Assembly: GCF_902635505.1 (NCBI RefSeq)
Contig: NC_045428.1
Location: 301,187,107-301,251,106 of the forward strand
Direction: 5' to 3'
Source of the DNA: Sarcophilus harrisii
Taxonomy: Eukaryota > Chordata > Mammalia > Dasyuromorphia > Dasyuridae
Length of the DNA stretch: 64,000 bases
Program-made: the position numbers and the translations under genes
Shown: in pieces, positions 45,345 to 55,414 of the stretch
Layout of the letters: each line of letters starts with the position of its first letter
Position numbering within the stretch: the stretch's first letter is position 1
The notes under the pieces: model-generated
Database searches by the model: none
Seen by the model: the letters and a program-made list of their open reading frames with translations, nothing else
Told to the model about the DNA's origin: nothing

Positions 45345-46160
45345 GCATCTGTCACAAAGGTGAAGGGGCAGGACCGTGACAGGTCCCCTTTGAACCTCCG
45401 CCTGCACCACGTGGTCTGGCGCTTCCTAGGCAGTAAGAAAAGTTCGTAGCTCGGGGGAAGCCCCGTCTCCACGGCTTCCTGGAAAACGGGGAAGTTGGTC
45501 TAGATTGGAGGTTCTTCACTTGGGGGAGAGGAGAGAGTCTGTAATTACTTTTCAGGGCAATCGTTCTCCTTTGTAACCCTATTTGTTTTATGCTCGGGGA
45601 AAACGTGGTTATGGGGGGAGGCTCCTGCGCGCAGGCCGGACGCCACTCACCAAGCATCCCGGGCTTTCTTGGTCTCCGGGCATGCGCAGCACGGTTTCAG
45701 CGGCTTCTTCTCCTCGACCTTTCCGGAGGAGTCCGAGTCGCAGCTGGCGGCCGCCAGGGTGGACATCTCCAGAGTAGCTGCACAGGACGGCTTCCTACGC
45801 ACCCGGAACAACGGGGGTCATTTATCACCCGGAACCCAGCTCCTCTGCCCTCCCTCTCCCCCGCCCGCGGGATTTCCCTAGTCCCTGCACCTAGAGGCGG
45901 GGAAGGTCCCCTCTCGTGAATCTCCCACTCGATAGGAACAGAACCGGATCTCACCTCCAAGAACTCAATTCGGGAACTATTTTCCGCACCCCTCCGGAAG
46001 TTGGGGAGAAAAAAGAGGAACCGGAAGTCCCGCCTACCCCGCCGGAGCGGCTCTTCCACGGGACAAGCCGAGGAGGATCAGGCTTGCGTCGTACGGAAGG
46101 CGGCGGAACCGGAAGTGTACTTAGTGGTGAAGGACGCGACGGGACGGGATGAGACAGGCA
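45345..46160. promoter_or_regulatory. COX17: GC-rich COX17 promoter region (CpG island)
   Basis: About 800 bp of CpG-dense sequence in an AT-rich setting, spanning COX17 exon 1 and its upstream side. Three CCGGAAGT ETS/GABP (NRF-2) motifs lie upstream of the ATG at 45994-46001, 46021-46028 and 46109-46116. An NRF-1-like TGCGCATGCC is in exon 1 on the minus strand. No TATA box is seen, as is usual for housekeeping mitochondrial genes. GABP/NRF control of oxidase genes is established; its use here is inference. Confidence 0.75.
45651..45766 (-). CDS. COX17: COX17 coding exon 1 (residues 1-38 plus 2 nt)
   Basis: First coding exon of the mitochondrial copper chaperone COX17, which acts in the intermembrane space and hands Cu(I) to SCO1/SCO2 and COX11 for cytochrome c oxidase assembly. 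ATG at 45766-45764 opens [12 protein letters not shown], and the conserved core [19 protein letters not shown] follows. The vicinal Cys26-Cys27 pair binds copper, and Cys29 begins the first CX9C motif. The exon ends GATGCTTG|GTGAGT, splitting Cys39 (TG|C) across the intron. The N-terminal leader differs from the human one as I recall it and carries an extra Cys at position 9. The exon lies inside a GC-rich island. Confidence 0.95.
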
Positions 46161-46429
46161 TTTTAGGGCTTTCACCAAACTACCTTTTTTCTTTTTTCTT
46201 TTTTTTTTTTTTTTAATCTTCTTGTATAGTCACGGATGATGAAAGCAGTAAGAATCTAGAAAATGGGTTTTTCCAACTGAGATGATTTTACAAAACAATA
46301 AGTCTGCGTGTTTTTCTTGGAGGAAATCAGGGTGAGCTGATGCAGCTGCTCATGTATCCTCCCTCCCTCCTTCCGTGGCAACTTGGTAGAGCAGAACGCT
46401 GAATTACACTTGGTGGGACGCTGGAGTGA

Positions 46430-46560
46430 GGAAGATTTCCGCTGTGTCACCCTCGAGAGCCTCGGTTTTCTTAACTGTAAAATGGGGATAACACCTACCT
46501 CCTAGGATTGTTATGTGAATCCAACAAAATAATACTTGCAAAATTGATGAGGTCCTTAAT
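46430..46560 (+). mobile_element. MIR
   Basis: CTGTAAAATGGGGATAACAC and TACCTCCTAGGATTGTTATG. Confidence 0.8.
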
Positions 46561-46561
46561 G

Positions 46562-47225
46562 GTGTGTTGGACCAAAACTGAAGAATTGCAGTCTGATGGA
46601 GATCATGATGTTCAGCTTCGGGGCTCCACTTCCTGGGGAGGTTTTCCAGTCTCAAATCCAAGTTACATCAGATCCCCGAGACTCACCCTTTGGAGAGGAA
46701 TGGAGCACTTTCACCTTGCCATGCCCTACCAGAAATCCCAAGCATGTTCCTGACGTTAAATTTTCCCTATGAAATCCACTTGTGGCCCATCCCACGGCTG
46801 CTACCCTCCTTTGGGTCAGTCGGGCACTGCACTCTGTTCTTAGTCTCTTTTGTCTTTCCCCTCTCCCAAACCACCGTGGTATTTTCCCCAAACTCCACTA
46901 TGCTTCTCAACCCCATTTCTCCTCCTTAACAGCTAACTAACTTTTGGGGGTACTAAGTCCCTTTCAGGATTTAGCTTGCCAGATGGGGGCATGCCCCAAC
47001 CTCATGGGGTGCTCCCTTTCCAGTAGGAAATTGTGAATTCCACTGAAGAACTTGTCTTTCACATTCTATTTTATATTTACCATTCCTGGTGTCTATTGTA
47101 GCCCTTCATTTTGTCTGTAACCTTTTCCCTAAATAAATCTAATTTTTGTCCCTTGTGAATTCTTCATGGGACCAAACGCCAACTTTTGGTGGCTATCATC
47201 ATCTGATTTCTACATCAACCACATC
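46562..47225 (+). mobile_element. Retroviral LTR fossil near the COX17 promoter
   Basis: LTR-like unit from about TGTGTTGGAC to about CAACCACA, with an AATAAA at about 47133 followed by a U5-like segment. Edges are uncertain and no target duplication is seen. Confidence 0.45.
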
Positions 47226-47299
47226 AAAAATGCTGGAGAAGAGAAAAATCAAGGAGGATATTAAGCAAATTAGGAGTGAAGAACCGATTTCTAAGAATT

Positions 47300-47540
47300 T
47301 TTATTCAGCTGTGTTAGATTCTTTGTGACTCCATTTGGGATTTTCTTGGCAAAGATTCTGGGAGTAGCTTGCCATTTCCTTCTCTAGCTCATTCCTCAGA
47401 TGAGGAAACTGAGGAAAACATCATTAAATAATTGTGCCAGGATCACACAGCTACTAAATGTCCAAAGTTGAATTTTAATTGACGTCTTGCAGACTCCTGG
47501 CATGGCAGTTTATCCATTGCACCATGTAGATGCTCTTTCA
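47300..47540 (-). mobile_element. tRNA-derived marsupial SINE
   Basis: TTTGTGACTCCATTTGGGAT, GGATCACACAGCTACTAAAT, TTATCCATTGCACCATGTAG. Confidence 0.85.
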
Positions 47541-47639
47541 AAGAATTTAAGCTATTTGAAAGCAGAATAGGCTGAATTAAGGGGTAAGGAGTTCCCTCTC
47601 TTGGGAGGTATTTAAAAATAGACTTGTCAGGAATGTTGT

Positions 47640-47825
47640 AAAGATTTGGGGTTTTTTTGTTAGATTATTCTAGTAATAGAATATACTAGTATAGAATACT
47701 CTATTGCCTCTGCTATCTAACACCTTTGTGACCCTGGGAAAGGCCTTTAGCTTCTTGAGACTCCACATCTGCAAAATGAGAAAATTAGATGAGGTTCTTT
47801 TCAGCTTCAGATCTTACAATTGATT
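47640..47825 (+). mobile_element. MIR-like SINE
   Basis: TTTGTGACCCTGGGAAAGGC, CTCCACATCTGCAAAATGAG. Confidence 0.6.
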
Positions 47826-49195
47826 TTTTTCCTGCCAGCTGTTCTTATTCCTATTTTAACAGTAGTTATTTGAAAATGAAACATTCTATACTCCAAGAAA
47901 AGATTGTATGTTGGTACTGATTATTCCTAGGTTCTTGCCTAGCTAGATGGGTGTTCAGAGAGTTTAAATTACTTTAAACAATTTGGAAGCCTCACTACTT
48001 CCTGAGGCAAGCATGGATTATCACTGATCAAATTATAAGTGGATTCTGATTAGGCCTTTTGTTCAAGTGGATTTTTATTACAATCTTACCCCAGGTTAAA
48101 TTCTTACTATAACTCTACAGTTATTGTATCCAGTCAGAAGGTCAAGTTATGATGTCAGCCCCAGAGGTGGTATTTTCCCCAAAAAAGTACTGTACCTCAC
48201 TAATTCAATAACTCCTTTTTAGGGTTAATCCACCAGTCAGTGGTGTAATCCACTACTAACCTCTAAACTCCCATCTCTTGGAATAGAATTCATTTAGTAA
48301 TTTGCCACAACTTAAATGGATTCTTCCTCCTCAATGGTGTCTTTCCCCTGGTTATTTGTGAGTTTCTGCTGGGAAACTTAGCCTTTGTCTTTCCCACTGT
48401 TAATCACTAAAACCCCTTTCTTTGCTAAAAACCCTATCTGGATTTAACCAGCTATTAACAGCATAAGACATTTGCCCCTTGATCTAAAATCTAACCCTAC
48501 ACATTTTTTTGAGACAATCCATGACATTGATAGCCCCAATATATTTTTGAAATCCATAACCCCCACTCCCTAATATTTGGGTGGCTAATCCCAACAGTAC
48601 TAAAAAATACTCTTCCAAAAGGAAATAAAGACTCACATAAGAGATGTATTTTATTTCAGTTACTTTTATTCAGCAAAAATTTTCAAATTTCTACATTATT
48701 TTTCCCTAGTATTGCTTAATGAATAATGAATTCAGAATACACCCTTTTTTTTCCCATTAGATATTCCTTTAAAATTTCTGGAAGAAAAATTAATTAAATT
48801 TTAAATTTTTTAATTAAAAATTTTAAATTTTAATTTAAAATTAAAAAAACTTATTTTTAATGACTGATTTCAGATAATTTATTTTTGTTTAATGATTATG
48901 CCATTTAATCTAGGGAATAAATTCTTAGATTTTAAAGAAAAATTTCAGTTTTTAAAATGTCAAATAATTTGTGTTCCCATCTCTCTCTCTCTCTCTTTTT
49001 TTTTTTAATTCAACAATTTGTTAACTATACAGTACAGTACAACAAACTGGGAAAGAAACAAATAATTTAAGAATTTTTTGTTTGTTTTAATCCAATTCAT
49101 ATGAGTTAGTGCTAGACAATGGGGAGGAAGAAGGGATTAACAACTAAATTCATTAAAAAAAAAGTATCCTGTATAAAATGGCAGATGAACCAAGT
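47825..49195. other. Unassigned spacer with an AT palindrome
   Basis: 48785-48848 is a nearly pure A/T inverted repeat built of TTAAATTTT and TAATTAAA. A CT run lies at 48979-48998. Part of 48100-48600 could be an old LTR, but I cannot show it. Confidence 0.4.
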
Positions 49196-49196
49196 A

Positions 49197-49440
49197 TTTT
49201 TTTTTTTGGATAAAAATTTCTTTACAACATTATCCCTTGCACTCACTTCTGTTCGGGCTTTTTTTTTTCCCTCCCTCCCTCCACCCCCTCCCCCAGATGG
49301 CAAGCAGTTCTATACATGTTAAATATGTCACAGTATATTCTAGATACAATATATGTGTGCAGAGCCGAACAGTTCTCTTGTTGTATAGGAAGAATTGGAT
49401 TCAGAAGGTAAAAATAACCCGGGAAGAAAAAGAAAAATAC
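49197..49440 (-). mobile_element. L1 3' UTR copy
   Basis: Reverse copy of the same 3' variant as 41264-41597 (TTATCCCTTGCACTCACTTC), with the T-run at its low-coordinate end. Confidence 0.8.
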
Positions 49441-50077
49441 AAACACCATATCTCTCTTAAAACCTTAACAATCCCAACATATCTCCCGGAATTCTTCAAA
49501 AAAAAAACAAAAAACCCAAATGTCAAAGAGTAGAAAAAATATTAACCTTTTGGGGGATGTGTGAGGGGAGCAGAATTCACTTGATTGTAATGACAAATGA
49601 TGGTATACTCTTATTATATAAACCTCTTTTGTATGTCCACTTTGCTAATTAGTATGCCTTCACTACCACTTTTACATATACTTACCATTCACACTTCAAA
49701 TTTTTAACCAGAAACATTTTCTCATATGAAAGAATATAAATCTTTGGGCTCTTTGTTTTGTAATAGCTGCCCCAGTGTCATCTTTATCATGATAGCAACA
49801 AGTTCTTACGTGATTAAATTTTTTCATAGTATACTAGTTGGTAGAAGTTCCCTGTCAAGGGAATTTTTTCCTAATAGATGATTTGGCCAATAAAGTGAAT
49901 ACCCTGTTAATATGGTAATTCTTGTTCATTTCTTGTTTATACTTTAGTACTTACTAAATGGATAACATGATTTTCTTCAGTGGTACACCTAAAACCCATT
50001 CATGTTTGTTCATTCTGAACAACTCTTTATCCACGTTCCCCTATAACTTCTCTAAAGGAGGACAATCTAACATTCTA

Positions 50078-50109
<32 letters not shown>

Positions 50110-50990
50110 AACGTGCCCTCAGGACCAATGTATCAGTAGGTGATTCATCTTTTATTTCTCTCTTCAGAGCCATAATTCTCTACAAAGGCAAGAAGCTTGT
50201 TCTAGATTCAACAGAGAAAATGGTTGTGGACCCTCTAAGGCTCTCTATAAATACTGCTAAGAAAGTCATAGGTGGAGTGCAGAATAGGGTGTATATGAAA
50301 AGCAAGAATGTGTTCTTTGGTAGCTTCCTATTTAGATTATTGTTACTAATTAATTAAAAGACTTAGTTGTTTCTAGCTTTTGGAAGATTGTAATTGCTAT
50401 CAAGACATTTAAAAAATTTCAGCCCCACCCTACTCATAGCTTCTGCCTGGTACTCACTACATGACTTACTTATTTCCTTTTCAAGTCACATTTATCTTTA
50501 TAATGCTTACTCTTCCTCTTGTATGCAAATTTTGCATTCAACTTGCATCTCCTTATTTTCCTTGGGAGACTTAAAATTAGCTTTTCCAGAAATGTGATAT
50601 TCCATGTTTCATAATCATTTGACATCATCTGATGAATAATAGTTTTAAAGAGGTAGATTTTTATTTCAAGGAAAAGTTTTGAAAGCATTGTACTATTTCT
50701 TCAATATAAACTACCCCATTCTCTGACTTCATTTTGAGCCCAGACCATTGTCTATTTGTCATATCTGTCAAATCTACCAATACTGATTTTTTTTTTTTTT
50801 GATCTAGCACTAAATATAGAACCTTTCCTATACTCTGTGGAGTAGGAGTGACACCATATGCTGAGACAGAAGAATTACAGTGTTATTTTTGAATCTTGTT
50901 TCCCTGAGTAACTGTTTCAATTTTATATTTCTGTTGCCTCCTTTCTACTACAACCTTTCTACCTCTTAAAATGAAATCTTCAAATATTTC
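49440..50990. other. Unassigned spacer
   Basis: Nothing recognised apart from a T-run at 50083-50109. Confidence 0.4.
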
Positions 50991-51130
50991 AGAGCCCATG
51001 AGAGGCAGTGGGGTATAGTAGAAAGAACACTCAATTACAGTCAGAGGTTCTCGACTTGAATCCTTGCCATTTCTTATTTTGTGAGCTTGGACAAGTCATT
51101 GCTTTAAGACTTATATTCCTCCTTTTAGTA
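50990..51130 (+). mobile_element. MIR
   Basis: GAGGCAGTGGGGTATAGTAG, TTGGACAAGTCATTGCTTTA. Confidence 0.75.
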
Positions 51131-51449
51131 GATGGTAAGACCTCTTTTTGCTTTAATAATTCATGCTTAACTCATTCTTAACTAAGTAGAATTCATGATT
51201 TTTAAAAATCTAGATTCTATAAATCTTGAATATCTGAGCTATCAAATCTTTACTATACATAATTAAACTATGAAGCACATCAGTATCAACAGAGGCTGCA
51301 AGGAAACTGGGTGAAGAGAAATAAAACCTGGATTTACCTCCAAAGCCAATCAATTATTGTCTCTATTGTCTTTCAGGGAAAATATAGCCTAATCCACTTG
51401 GATTTAAGAGGGTAGGGGGAAGGAGGTGCCCTGGTTAAAAAAAAAAAAA

Positions 51450-52080
51450 ATCTCATAATAAATATTTAAGTGCCTGCTATGTGTCAATCATTGTGCTGAG
51501 CTCTGAGAAAACAAAAACAGCTTACAATCAGTGGGAAACAACATGCAAACAAATAAGTGTGTGAGTGTGTGTATCTCAAGCTATATACTAGAAAAACAGG
51601 AAATAATTAACAGAGGAAAAGCACTAGAATTAATGGGGATTGGGGAAGGCTTCTTAAAAGAATCCAGAGAACAACCAGGGGAACAGTTAGAGTAAATGCC
51701 TGGAGCAGATAGGTGAGTGTCTTATTTGTGGAATAGGAAATAAGCAAACAAGTCACTAGGTCAGAGTACATATTGGAGTAATATGTAAAAAGAGTGGAAA
51801 GATTGAAGGGAACTATCTTATGAGTGGCTTTGAAATTCAAATAGTGCCAATAGGAGGTACTGGATTTTATTGATTGGGAAGGTGACATGATCACTTTAGA
51901 AAAATCACTTTAGTGGCTAAATAGAATATAATTTGAGTCAGGAAAGTCTTGAGGCAGGCAGGCCCATGAGCAGGATATTACAATAATCCAGGCATTAATT
52001 GATAAGGACTTGCACCAGAATGGTAGAAGAATCAAAAGAGCGAAAGGGAGTATTGGTGACAAATCTGAAAACAAATGCCA
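51450..52080 (+). mobile_element. Longest copy of the long dispersed repeat
   Basis: From AAGTGCCTGCTATGTGTCAA through GGCTTCTTAAAAGAATCCAG and TTGATTGGGAAGGTGACATG to ATTACAATAATCCAGGCATT. It resumes at about 52965-53075 (GTGAAATCAACAGGCCTCAG) after an interruption. Confidence 0.7.
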
Positions 52081-52384
52081 GTTTATGCAGCTGTTCTTAA
52101 TTTTGAAAATACTAACTGCTCACACAGTTAATTCTAAAAAAGTAAAGCTATATATATTCTAACAGTGGTAATAAGCAAAAATCTTTTAGTTGAAAGAAAC
52201 TAGACTTGTGTTGAGTGTCTAATAGGAGACCCACTTTAGTGTGGGCAAATCTCAATACATATACTAATAGGCTACATAGTGAGTTGTAACCCTGACATTG
52301 AGGGGGTGATAGCAACATGGGACAAGTCTGATTCACAGCAGGGCTTCATAACTGGAATATGGATCTTTCAGGTACTTGTCTGAG

Positions 52385-52900
52385 CTCAGGGACCATCTGG
52401 GGCTAGTGTTAATCAATTCTGGGATTTTGTTGTAATTGAATTCATCCAGAGGGTTATTGCTAAGTATTCTTTATAATGTTCCGGCAAGTTTTCTGGAGAT
52501 CCTCTGGAAGGGCTTTGGTCTCAGCAGGATAGAGTCCAATGTTTTTATTGTCTCTTACAGTCTTATCTGTCATAGTCTGACCCAGTCTCCTCCAGCAGTC
52601 TGCCGGTTTGAACCAGTCTCCATCTGAGTCTGACTTTGTCCCCAGTTTAAATATGCTATTATAATTACACTATTACAATATACTGAATATGTGTGAACTA
52701 GAGAACCATTATATCACCATGCTAAGTACTAAGTATATGTGAACTAGAGAACCATTGTCTCATCAATTCCACTGAGTTAACACCTTGTTTCAAATATACT
52801 TCTCCACAGTTCTGGCTTTCTACAATTCTTGTTATGCCAGGCTCAGGTCATAGCTTGCTCCCTAAGTCTTAACTTTGGAAAACAGGTAACTTCTGGAAAA
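52385..52900 (-). mobile_element. Retroviral LTR fossil
   Basis: Contains the U3 motif (CAATTCCACTGAGTTAACAC) shared with the LTRs at 31796-33050 and a short internal duplication around 52690 and 52735. It interrupts the long dispersed repeat. Old and incomplete. Confidence 0.45.
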
Positions 52901-53074
52901 AAGAAAAATCCTAATAGTTTAAAAAAAAAAAAGAATCTAAAGAGACGGGTGGTCTTGATTGGGGATCCTGATATCGAAGAGATGTTTCACAGGTGAAATC
53001 AACAGGCCTCAGCAACACCTTGGATAAGAGATAGAGAAAGGTCCACAGTAACTCTTAGTTTGTAAGTTGGAGAG

Positions 53075-53480
53075 GCATGGAAGTTAATGTTGCTCTCTAC
53101 AATAAGAAAGCTAGGAGAGAGATAAGGTTTAGCAGGGTGGATAAGCAGATCAGTTTTGGACATATTATTGAATTTAAGATGATCACCTGGCAGGATAAGA
53201 TGCCAGACACTGAAATCTTTTCTCAAACTAAACTTCCAAGCATTCATACTCTACTTCAGGGAACACAACTCCATTGGGCTGGCCAATGTTCAAATGCCAA
53301 ATATATAATTGCCAAAAAGATATTTTATGGAGAACTCACACAGGGTGAATGCTCACAAGGTGGTCAAAAAAAGTGATATATAGATACTCTCAAAATGTCT
53401 CTTAAGAATTTTAGAAATTGTGTGACATGGGAAACACTGACACACAACTTGGCAAATGATTTAACATGGGATAGGGTCTC
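53075..53480 (+). mobile_element. RTE-like LINE, C-terminal part
   Basis: Translates to KLPSIHTLLQGTQLHWAGQC and KKIFYGELTQGECSQGGQKK. These match the end of RTE-type LINE proteins (LPSI...L.WAGH, LFYGEL..GKRSQGGQKK). Confidence 0.75.
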
Positions 53481-53489
53481 TCAAGTTAC

Positions 53490-53795
53490 TGCCAGTAAGA
53501 TTCTTGCCAAAGTCCTCCTTAATACACTGAACTATACCTGAAAGAAAGTAAACTACCAGAGAACCAGTATGGCTTCAGAAAGGGCCAAATAACAGTCAAT
53601 ATGGTGTTTACTATTCAACAACTTCAGGAGAAATGCCAGAAGCAGAAGAGAGGTTTGTATACAACATTTGTAGATCTGACCAAAGTCTTTGGTACTATTA
53701 AATCTCCAGAACTTATGGAAAATGTCAAAATTTGATTGCTCAGACAAGTTCATCAATATAGTGCTAAATTAAAGATAAGAACTAGCAAGATAGCC
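53490..53795 (+). mobile_element. RTE-like LINE, reverse transcriptase core
   Basis: Pieces read ILAKVLLNTLNYT, ENQYGFRKGQITVNMVFTIQ, QLQEKCQKQKRGLYTTFVDL, TKVFGTIKSPELM. These match the RT motif order ILAR.LLNRL, GFRKGRGTIDMIF, LY.TFVDLTKAFD. Frame broken. This part lies after, not before, the C-terminal part. Confidence 0.75.
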
Positions 53796-53939
53796 CTATG
53801 TGATACCAGATTCTAGACTCCAACAATTATAGTTTAAATGGGATATAAAGATGTAAATCCAATAAAATTTATGAGATTTAATAGGATTGCAGTATAGATT
53901 GGATATAAGAGCTTTCAGGATTAGAATGGCAGTCACTGA

Positions 53940-54215
53940 CAGAAGAGGGAAGAAGGGACATTGTTAAGTTTATAGGATCGTGATCTAGAGCTGGAAGGGA
54001 TCTCCTCAGAGAGCTATTCTAATTTCTTTTTTTCACAGAGGAAACAGGCCCAAAAAGTATAAGTAACTTTGACTAAGATCACATAGCTAGTGTCAGAGGT
54101 GAGATTAGAACCCAGATGCTCTGACTAGAGGTAGAAACTAAGGCCCAGGGTTAAGGAATTTGCTCAGGGTCATCCCAAATACAATTCTTTCCGCTGCAGT
54201 TATGGTTGAGTCTTC
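53940..54215 (-). mobile_element. MIR fragments
   Basis: TTTTTTTCACAGAGGAAACA, GATCACATAGCTAGTGTCAG, GAACCCAGATGCTCTGACTA. Confidence 0.7.
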
Positions 54216-54640
54216 TAAGCAGGAACATCTTCATTTTCTGATGACAGCTGGAAGTGAGAATAACTAGAGTTCTGATTACAGGTCAAGGAGATGGAGATTT
54301 TAGAATTTTTGACATTAGAGGCATTGAAACCCCGAGAATGGTAGAAATCACAGGACACAGAAAATCACAGTAAAGAAAGGCTCCCGGCTCTGTGCGAGTT
54401 GAGGGGGAAATGCTGACTAAAAATAAGCCATTGGCATAGCTCCAGGTTATCATCAAAGAAGAGGGAATCTATTATCATTTAAAGACCTTTCTACCTTGTT
54501 CTGGACTGGAAAGTCATGATTTTCCAGTCAAAGGATTTGCTGCTGCCCGAGAGAATGGGGCCAGGCACTTAGCTGACTACCTAGATCTCAGTTTCCTCAT
54601 TTATAAAATTAATAAAACCTCCAAATTTCAAGACAACCGA
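54215..54640. other. Unassigned sequence before the CFAP91 island
   Basis: Nothing certain; 54590-54620 looks like a MIR core remnant. Confidence 0.35.
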
Positions 54641-54927
54641 CCCCATCCTGCCCCCCGCGTGTTTGCCACGGCGGGGACTGGGGGTCCGCGGCAGAGGTGA
54701 CCGCACACTTCCGTGCACTGAGTAAAATCAGAACTTCCTGTTAGGGTTTTTCCGACTAATAATTACAATTTCCCGGATTCAATCTGCAACCCACCTGGGT
54801 TTTTTCCGCGGAGCGCTCTAACCACGCCCCGGGAAGGTAGCGCAAGAGCCGGCGGATGGGAGGGGGCGGGGGCGGGAGCGGGGGCGGGTCCCTCCCTTGC
54901 CTTTCCCCCAGATGCGCCTGCGCGGCG

Positions 54928-54941
54928 GTTGCCTTAGCGAC
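54928..54941 (+). promoter_or_regulatory. CFAP91: RFX X-box in the CFAP91 promoter
   Basis: GTTGCCTTAGCGAC fits the X-box consensus RYYNYY-N(1-3)-RRNRAC at every position, with a 2-nt spacer. It lies 62-75 nt upstream of the CFAP91 ATG. RFX2/RFX3 bind X-boxes close to the starts of ciliary genes, so position and target class both fit. Confidence 0.7.
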
Positions 54942-55002
54942 GCCGCCCAACAATCTGTAGGCCTAGGCTGGCTAGGCTTGACTGAACGTAAAGGCTGCCA
55001 CC

Positions 55003-55114
55003 ATGAGCCGAGCGGTGACCATCGAGCAAGCCCCTCCTCAGCGTCCCCGGTTCCGGCTGAGGACAGGGCTAGGGAGCTCTGTCGCCAGCGGGCGACTGTA
55101 TGATTACCTGTACG
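55003..55114 (+). CDS. CFAP91: CFAP91 (MAATS1) coding exon 1
   Basis: N-terminal exon of cilia- and flagella-associated protein 91, an axonemal protein at the base of radial spokes needed for motile cilia and sperm flagella. ATG 55003 sits in a perfect Kozak context (GCCACCATGA). The exon encodes MSRAVTIEQAPPQRPRF...GRLYDYLY, 37 codons plus one nt, then donor TACG|GTAAGG at 55114/55115. It matches the human start MSHAVTIE and the YDFLYDP segment as I recall them; the split codon begins with G, as Asp would require. Only this exon is inside the window: nothing resembling exon 2 was found up to 64000. The neighbours agree with human synteny (COX17 minus, CFAP91 plus, head to head). Confidence 0.93.
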
Positions 55115-55414
55115 GTAAGGATGGGACCCACGCGCTTCCGGCCTCCCACCAACTCCCAAAGTGGGCGGGAACTCTGTCTTCCGGTTGTGAGAGAGGAGGC
55201 ATGTGCTGGTTAGAGCCAAATTTCAGCGCCGTGTCTGCGCAGGCACGGGGTGTTTCGGGGATTCGGGATCGCGCGCCTTTGGGATGCGCGGTTGGGATGC
55301 TCCCTCCTCGCCTTGCACCCCATCCGCTCCTCACTGCGCAGGCGCGGTCTTGATTGCACACTTCCGAGTGCGAGAACCCCAGGGACCCTCCTGGAGTCGA
55401 GGCACCTTCTGTTC

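Larger units (their letters stand above)
42269..45650 (-). other. COX17: COX17 intron 1
   Basis: 3.4 kb intron, GTGAGT to TTTTATAG. About 42270-43360 and 43600-44220 show no clear repeat. The remainder holds MIR, SINE and L1 fragments described separately. A poly(T) run lies at 45270-45296. Confidence 0.85.
54640..55400 (+). promoter_or_regulatory. CFAP91: CFAP91 CpG-island promoter
   Basis: GC-rich island over the CFAP91 start, with several GGGGCGGG Sp1-type boxes at about 54862-54890. Two NRF-1-like motifs match 11 of 12 consensus bases, at 54913-54924 and, inside intron 1, 55335-55346. The RFX X-box is listed separately. No TATA box is evident. Confidence 0.75.

Noticed and set aside
45583-46216. 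Several Arg/Pro-rich ORFs in the COX17 island
   Set aside because: High GC lowers stop frequency. None resembles a protein, and they overlap COX17 exon 1 and its promoter.
55003-55353. 116-codon reading through the CFAP91 donor
   Set aside because: The N-terminal 37 codons are real. The rest is intron after a good GTAAGG donor and does not match CFAP91.
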